This document shows, one piece after another, positions 59,899-64,000 of a DNA stretch of 64,000 bases. Numbering within the stretch: position 1 is the first letter of the stretch; each line of letters begins with the position of its first letter. Made by a program: the position numbers and the translations under genes. The notes under the pieces are model-generated. The model was not told where the DNA came from. It did no database searches and saw only the letters and a list, made by a program, of their open reading frames with translations. The stretch covers positions 84,058 through 148,057 of the forward strand of contig NZ_FQZN01000016.1 of NCBI RefSeq assembly GCF_900142015.1, given 5' to 3'. This DNA is from Bacteroides stercorirosoris (GTDB lineage: Bacteria; Bacteroidota; Bacteroidia; Bacteroidales; Bacteroidaceae).

Positions 59899-61218
59899 AT
59901 GAAAGTTTTAAAGTTTGGAGGTACTTCCGTTGGTTCTGCCCCGCGGATTAAGGAAGTGGCCAAATTGATTACCGATGGCGAGCAGAAGATAGTTGTCCTC
60001 TCAGCTATGTCGGGCACGACTAACACATTGGTGGAAATTTCGGACTATCTGTACAAGAAGAATCCGGAGGGTGCTAACGAAATTATCAACAAGCTGGAAG
60101 CTAAGTATAAACAGCATGTAGATGAATTATATTCCACTCCCGAGTATAAACAGAAAGGTCTGGAGTTGATTAAATCTCATTTTGACTACATCCGTTCATA
60201 TACCAAAGACCTCTTCACGTTGTTCGAAGAGAAAGTGGTTCTGGCACAGGGAGAGTTGATTTCCACTGCCATGATGAACTACTATTTGCAGGAATGCGGT
60301 GTAAAGTCTATTTTGCTTCCGGCTTTGGAATACATGCGTACCGACAAGAATGCGGAACCCGACCCTGTATATATCAAGGATAAACTCCACATGCAACTGG
60401 AATTGCATCCCGGTGCTGAAATCTACATCACTCAGGGATACATCTGCCGCAATGCTTACGGAGAAATAGACAACCTGCAGCGTGGTGGAAGCGACTATAC
60501 CGCTTCTCTGATCGGCGCTGCCATCAATGCTTCCGAAATTCAGATATGGACGGACATCGACGGTATGCACAACAACGATCCGCGTATCGTTGATAAGACT
60601 GCTCCCGTGCGCCATCTTCATTTTGAAGAAGCTGCCGAGCTGGCTTACTTCGGTGCGAAGATTCTCCACCCCACTTGTATACAGCCTGCCAAGTATGCCA
60701 ATATTCCGGTGCGCTTGCTGAATACGATGGACCCTACCGCTCCCGGCACCATGATTTCCAATGATACCGAAAAAGGCAAAATCAAGGCGGTTGCAGCGAA
60801 AAACAGTATCACGGCCATCAAGATTAAATCCAGCCGTATGTTGCTTGCCCATGGTTTCCTGCGCAAGGTATTCGAAATCTTCGAGAGCTACCAGACTTCT
60901 ATCGACATGATTTGTACTTCCGAAGTAGGTGTATCTGTATCTATTGATAATACGAAGCACCTCAATGAGATTCTGGACGACCTGAAGAAATACGGCACGG
61001 TAACCGTGGATAAAGATATGTGTATCGTCTGCGTGGTGGGCGACCTGGAATGGGAGAACGTAGGTTTCGAAGCCAAGGCACTGGATGCCATGCGCGACAT
61101 ACCGGTACGAATGATTTCTTTCGGCGGTAGCAACTACAACATTTCCTTTCTCATCCGCGAGTGCGACAAGAAGAAAGCCTTGCAGTCGCTTAGTGATGCA
61201 CTGTTCAACGAAGAATAA
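59899..61218 (+). CDS. lysC: Aspartate kinase
   Basis: The 439-residue protein has KVLKFGGTSVGS at the start, VVLSAMSGTTNTLV, RGGSDYTASLIGAA, and two ACT domains in the C-terminal part (VSIDNTKHLNEIL, FGGSNYNISFLI). It phosphorylates aspartate at the head of the lysine, threonine and methionine pathway and is monofunctional here. It is 21 bp after ftsE and followed by a terminator. Confidence 0.95.
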   Translation: MKVLKFGGTSVGSAPRIKEVAKLITDGEQKIVVLSAMSGTTNTLVEISDYLYKKNPEGANEIINKLEAKYKQHVDELYSTPEYKQKGLELIKSHFDYIRSYTKDLFTLFEEKVVLAQGELISTAMMNYYLQECGVKSILLPALEYMRTDKNAEPDPVYIKDKLHMQLELHPGAEIYITQGYICRNAYGEIDNLQRGGSDYTASLIGAAINASEIQIWTDIDGMHNNDPRIVDKTAPVRHLHFEEAAELAYFGAKILHPTCIQPAKYANIPVRLLNTMDPTAPGTMISNDTEKGKIKAVAAKNSITAIKIKSSRMLLAHGFLRKVFEIFESYQTSIDMICTSEVGVSVSIDNTKHLNEILDDLKKYGTVTVDKDMCIVCVVGDLEWENVGFEAKALDAMRDIPVRMISFGGSNYNISFLIRECDKKKALQSLSDALFNEE

Positions 61219-61239
61219 GAGATAACCCTGATACAACCC

Positions 61240-61276
61240 GAGCGCTTTTACCAATCCTGATAAAAGCGCTCTTTTT
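61240..61276 (+). terminator. Terminator between lysC and lysA
   Basis: GAGCGCTTTTA and TAAAAGCGCTC (11-bp stem, 10-base loop) followed by TTTTT. Confidence 0.85.
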
Positions 61277-61313
61277 AACTGAACAAAGAATACACTATAT
61301 TTAGATAAAGAAT

Positions 61314-62474
61314 ATGAAAGGAACATTCCCCATAGATAAATTCCGTGAGTTGCGCACCCCGTTTTATTATTATGACACGAAGGTGTTGCGTGAAACCCTT
61401 TCCTGTGTGCGCACCGAAGCCGCAAAGTATGGCAACTTTGACGTGCACTATGCCGTGAAGGCAAATGCCAATCCTAAAGTGCTTTCCATCATCCGTGAGA
61501 ACGGATTGGGTGCCGACTGTGTAAGTGGCGGTGAAGTCCGTGCAGCAATCAAGGCAGGTTTCCCGACGAATAAGATAGTGTTTGCCGGAGTGGGCAAGGC
61601 AGATTGGGAAATCAACCTCGGATTGGATTATAATATTTTCTGTTTCAATGTAGAGTCCATTCCCGAATTGGAAATCATCAATGAACTGGCTGCGGCAAAG
61701 GGTAAGGTTGCGAATGTAGCTTTCCGCATCAACCCCAATGTAGGGGCACATACGCATGCCAACATTACTACCGGATTGGCGGAGAACAAGTTTGGCATCA
61801 GTATGCAGGACATGGACAATGTGATAGATGTGGCACTGGAGATGAAGAACGTAAAGTTCATCGGATTGCACTTCCACATCGGTTCGCAGATATTGGATAT
61901 GGGCGATTTCGTGGCTCTTTGCAACCGTGTGAACGAATTGCAGGATAAACTGGAGTCTCACCGTATCCGTATCGAGCACGTCAATGTAGGTGGCGGACTG
62001 GGGATTGATTATAAGCATCCTAACCGCCAGGCGATACCTGACTTCAAAGATTATTTTGAAACCTATGCCGAGCACCTGAAATTGCGTTCCTATCAGACAC
62101 TCCATTTTGAACTGGGGCGTGCCATAACAGGGCAGTGCGGTTCGCTGATTTCCCGTGTGCTTTATGTAAAACAGGGAGCTAATAAGAAATTTGCCATTCT
62201 CGATGCCGGTATGACGGATTTGATTCGTCCGGCATTGTATCAGGCTTATCATAAGATAGAGAATATCACTTCCGAGGAAGCTGTGGAGGCGTATGATGTG
62301 GTAGGTCCTATCTGTGAGTCTTCCGACGTATTCGGCAAGGCGATAGACTTGAACAAGGTGAAGCGCGGAGATTTGATAGCGTTACGTTCTGCCGGTGCCT
62401 ATGGTGAGATTATGGCTTCAAGCTATAACTGCCGTGAGTTGCCGAAGGGGTATACTTCGGACGAGCTGGTATAA
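61314..62474 (+). CDS. lysA: Diaminopimelate decarboxylase
   Basis: The 386-residue PLP enzyme has VHYAVKANANPKVL (PLP-binding Lys), GLHFHIGSQILDMGDF, VNVGGGLGIDY, FELGRAITGQCG, and the active-site VVGPICESSDVF. It makes lysine from meso-DAP. A terminator separates it from lysC, so it probably has its own promoter; none is clear in the 95-bp gap. Confidence 0.96.
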   Translation: MKGTFPIDKFRELRTPFYYYDTKVLRETLSCVRTEAAKYGNFDVHYAVKANANPKVLSIIRENGLGADCVSGGEVRAAIKAGFPTNKIVFAGVGKADWEINLGLDYNIFCFNVESIPELEIINELAAAKGKVANVAFRINPNVGAHTHANITTGLAENKFGISMQDMDNVIDVALEMKNVKFIGLHFHIGSQILDMGDFVALCNRVNELQDKLESHRIRIEHVNVGGGLGIDYKHPNRQAIPDFKDYFETYAEHLKLRSYQTLHFELGRAITGQCGSLISRVLYVKQGANKKFAILDAGMTDLIRPALYQAYHKIENITSEEAVEAYDVVGPICESSDVFGKAIDLNKVKRGDLIALRSAGAYGEIMASSYNCRELPKGYTSDELV

Positions 62475-62517
62475 AAGAAATACGCGGGTTTTAGTATCAT
62501 TATAGAGGAGAAATGCT

Positions 62518-62525
62518 TATATTTG
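62518..62525 (+). promoter_or_regulatory. -7 promoter box of MNT gene
   Basis: TATATTTG fits TAnnTTTG, 24 bp before the MNT start codon. Confidence 0.6.
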
Positions 62526-62549
62526 TACATAAACTCAATTCTCTAAAAA

Positions 62550-62864
62550 ATGAGACGGTCAGAGATTATAGAACAGATTAGAAAAACAGTATATGGTATA
62601 GCGCCTACGGCAAAAACCATTCTGTTTGGCTCGGAAGCACGAGGGGAAGCTCGCTTCGACAGTGATATTGATTTGCTGATTCTGCTTGAAGGAGAGAAAC
62701 TGACATTGGCTCAGGAAGAAGCAATAACCTTGCCCCTTTATGAATTGGAATTGAAAACCGGCGTTGCGATTAGTCCGATAGTAATGTTGAAGAAGCTTTG
62801 GGAGAATCGTCCATTTAAGACCCCTTTTTATGTAAATGTAGTAAATGAAGGTATTGTGTTATGA
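62550..62864 (+). CDS. Minimal nucleotidyltransferase (MNT), likely antitoxin
   Basis: The 104-residue protein has the MNT pattern ILFGSEARGEARFDSDIDLL: Gly-Ser and the metal-binding Asp-x-Asp. It is paired with a HEPN protein (4-bp overlap), the usual MNT/HEPN toxin-antitoxin layout, in which the MNT modifies the HEPN toxin. It has its own -7 box. Confidence 0.9.
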   Translation: MRRSEIIEQIRKTVYGIAPTAKTILFGSEARGEARFDSDIDLLILLEGEKLTLAQEEAITLPLYELELKTGVAISPIVMLKKLWENRPFKTPFYVNVVNEGIVL

Positions 62865-63268
62865 AAGAAATATTAGATGAGGAAAGTAAAAAAGCACTTA
62901 TTTCTTATAGAATACAACGTGCTTATGAGACGTTGAAAGAAGCAGAAGTGATGATACGCGAGTCATTTTATAATGCAGCGGTAAACAGAATGTATTATGC
63001 GTGTTATTATGCGACTGTTGCTCTTTTGCTAAAGAATGATATTCAAACTCAGACGCATAACGGAGTGAAGACGATGCTTGGTTTGCATTTTGTTTCAACT
63101 GGGATACTTCCTTTGAAGGTAGGTAAGACTTTCACCACTTTATTTGAGAAAAGGCATAGCGGAGATTATGATGACTTTGTGTATTGTGATGAAGAAATGG
63201 TCGGTGAGTTATATCCGCAAGCAAAAGCCTTTGTAGATGCAGTTTATAGCTTAATTAAAGAAGCTTAG
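62861..63268 (+). CDS. HEPN domain protein, partner of MNT
   Basis: The 135-residue all-helical protein has ETLKEAEVMIRESFYNAAVN, RMYYACYYATVALLL and THNGVKTMLGLHFVSTG, the pattern of the HEPN family (PF05168-type). The RNase motif R-x4-6-H is not evident near RMYYACYYAT, so toxicity is uncertain. Start overlaps the MNT stop by 4 bp. Confidence 0.85.
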   Translation: MKEILDEESKKALISYRIQRAYETLKEAEVMIRESFYNAAVNRMYYACYYATVALLLKNDIQTQTHNGVKTMLGLHFVSTGILPLKVGKTFTTLFEKRHSGDYDDFVYCDEEMVGELYPQAKAFVDAVYSLIKEA

Positions 63269-63422
63269 CGATATTGATAGATAACTTGTGCAATGACTGA
63301 ATCTGCCATCTCATAAATATATTTTGCGTATACAAATGATGATTTAATAGGCTTATGAACTTTGAAGAATTGCGTTATGAAAGAAATACAGTTAATTGTG
63401 ATTATTGAAAAATAAAAAGCCG

Positions 63423-63430
63423 TATCTTTG
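63423..63430 (+). promoter_or_regulatory. -7 promoter box of small orphan gene
   Basis: TATCTTTG followed by C fits TAnnTTTG, 28 bp before the start at 63459. Confidence 0.7.
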
Positions 63431-63458
63431 CAATACAAATTTTAAAAAGAAGGCAATA

Positions 63459-63617
63459 ATGGCAAGACCTATTCGTGAAACACCTATATTATTTGGTGAA
63501 GATGCCCGCTGCTTTGAAGAACGAATGAAGAAACCACGCATTGTTTCCAAGGAGGAACGTGAACGTGTGAAGAGAAACTATGAGTTAGTATTAAAAGCGG
63601 CTGCAAACTTTTCCTGA
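63459..63617 (+). CDS. Small 52-residue conserved-looking protein, orphan
   Basis: I start at ATG 63459 (MARPIRETPILFGEDARCFE); an upstream frame start would overlap the -7 box. The product (ending YELVLKAAANFS) is a basic helical peptide of a kind common in Bacteroides, where I recall it as the first gene of a two-gene unit with an acetyltransferase-like protein. No partner is seen downstream here. The function is not known. Confidence 0.6.
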   Translation: MARPIRETPILFGEDARCFEERMKKPRIVSKEERERVKRNYELVLKAAANFS

Positions 63618-63630
63618 GGTTTGCAGTTTT
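63601..63630 (+). terminator. Terminator overlapping the small gene's end
   Basis: CTGCAAAC (63601-63608) and GTTTGCAG (63619-63626) with a TTTTCTT tail. The left arm lies inside the coding end and the stop codon lies in the loop. Confidence 0.75.
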
Positions 63631-63638
63631 CTTATTTA

Positions 63639-63659
63639 GGGATATTCAGTAAATGTCCC
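63639..63659. repeat. 21-bp imperfect palindrome
   Basis: GGGATATT and AATGTCCC flank CAGTA. It may mark an insertion-sequence end, 200 bp from the partial transposase. The rest of the gap to 63862 is AT-rich with no gene. Confidence 0.35.
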
Positions 63660-63862
63660 TCTTTCTAATAAATTAAGAGAACAGTTTTACTTTACGTGAG
63701 CTTTTCTCTTAATTTTTTTCTGTAAAGCCTCAAGTCTCCTATCTTTTTCATAGAATATTATTTACATATTCTTATTTTTTCTTCCCAACGGTACATTATG
63801 TATATGTCTTTTTAGGGGAAGTTAAAAACCTCTCCTGTTTTCCTCTTATTATTTTAGTCTGA

Positions 63863-64000
63863 TTATGCAGCCGTTCTTTTTTTCTTTTCGACCTTTTCTA
63901 TCATGCATACCGCATTGGCCGTATGTATTCCAAAGAAAATCCAAAGCATTTCCGTTTTCCTGTTTCTAGCTTTTATTCTGGCCAGTGAGTAATGTTGTTT
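63863..64000 (-). CDS. C-terminal end of a probable transposase (partial)
   Basis: The minus strand is open to the window edge, with 45 codons before the stop at 63863-63865. The translation includes QHYSLARIKARNRKTEMLWI and FGIHTANAVCMIEKVEKKKR, typical of the C-terminal end of IS1182- or IS1380-type DDE transposases. The main part lies beyond the window, so the family is uncertain. Confidence 0.5.
   Translation of the reverse strand, partial: KQHYSLARIKARNRKTEMLWIFFGIHTANAVCMIEKVEKKKRTAA

Noticed and set aside
60196..61464. A 422-codon minus-strand frame
   Set aside because: Antisense to lysC with no domain; a shadow of GC-richer codon use.
1..64000. rRNA genes, riboswitches and CRISPR arrays
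   Set aside because: None seen; leaders of lysA, lysC and purU show no recognisable riboswitch.

Overview
The window looks like a chromosomal segment of a gut Bacteroides (order Bacteroidales). Supporting signs are Mfa1/Mfa2-type fimbriae, a hybrid two-component system (HTCS), AraC regulators, an LruC-domain lipoprotein, a C10 (streptopain-like) protease, an HU-like/VapE pair, RteC- and DUF3408-type mobile-element genes, and repeated TAnnTTTG (-7) promoter boxes instead of sigma70 boxes.

Layout. (1) 1-10.6 kb: a fimbrial operon. It runs from the 3' part of an OmpA/TPR protein through an Mfa1-like major fimbrillin, an Mfa2-like anchor, two large lipoproteins and a small secreted protein that appear to be tip/accessory subunits, a small unknown protein, and an AraC regulator. 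(2) 10.6-16 kb: a gene remnant, an OmpA-family porin, an HU-like DNA-binding protein and a VapE/primase-like protein. The last two diverge from an intergenic region with four 16-bp palindromes spaced exactly 22 bp apart. A HicB antitoxin remnant follows. (3) 16-25.2 kb: alpha/beta hydrolase, ECF sigma factor and membrane protein operon; AraC regulators next to an aldo/keto reductase, a second hydrolase and a PNPOx-like protein; an LruC lipoprotein. (4) 25.3-38.2 kb: a 1.3-kb-residue-class HTCS, an RDD protein divergent from a SpoIIM-DUF4129-DUF4350-MoxR-DUF58 operon, a Zn-ribbon/AraC/GyrI regulator and an Fpg/Nei-like glycosylase. (5) 38.4-44 kb: a giant secreted C10 peptidase with leucine-rich repeats.

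(6) 44.3-55.1 kb: a low-GC integrative element of about 10.8 kb inserted in the 3' end of tRNA-Asp(GTC). A 13-bp copy of the tRNA end sits at the far side, next to a terminator that probably belonged to the uninterrupted tRNA gene. Cargo includes a DUF488 two-gene module, an AraC/ketopantoate-reductase pair, an unknown membrane protein between 57-bp repeated terminators, and, beside the integrase, a protein joining a nucleoside-deoxyribosyltransferase/TIR-like domain to a UvrD/PcrA tudor-like domain. The last is the best candidate for a little-described defence function. The element keeps MobA-like, DUF3408, RteC-like and excisionase-like genes but no visible relaxase.

(7) 55.4-62.5 kb: housekeeping genes purU-hisH-hisA-hisF-hisIE-ftsE-lysC-lysA. 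(8) 62.5-64 kb: an MNT/HEPN pair, a 51-residue orphan protein and the C-terminal end of a probable transposase running out of the window. All domain names come from reading the translated sequence; no database search was run.
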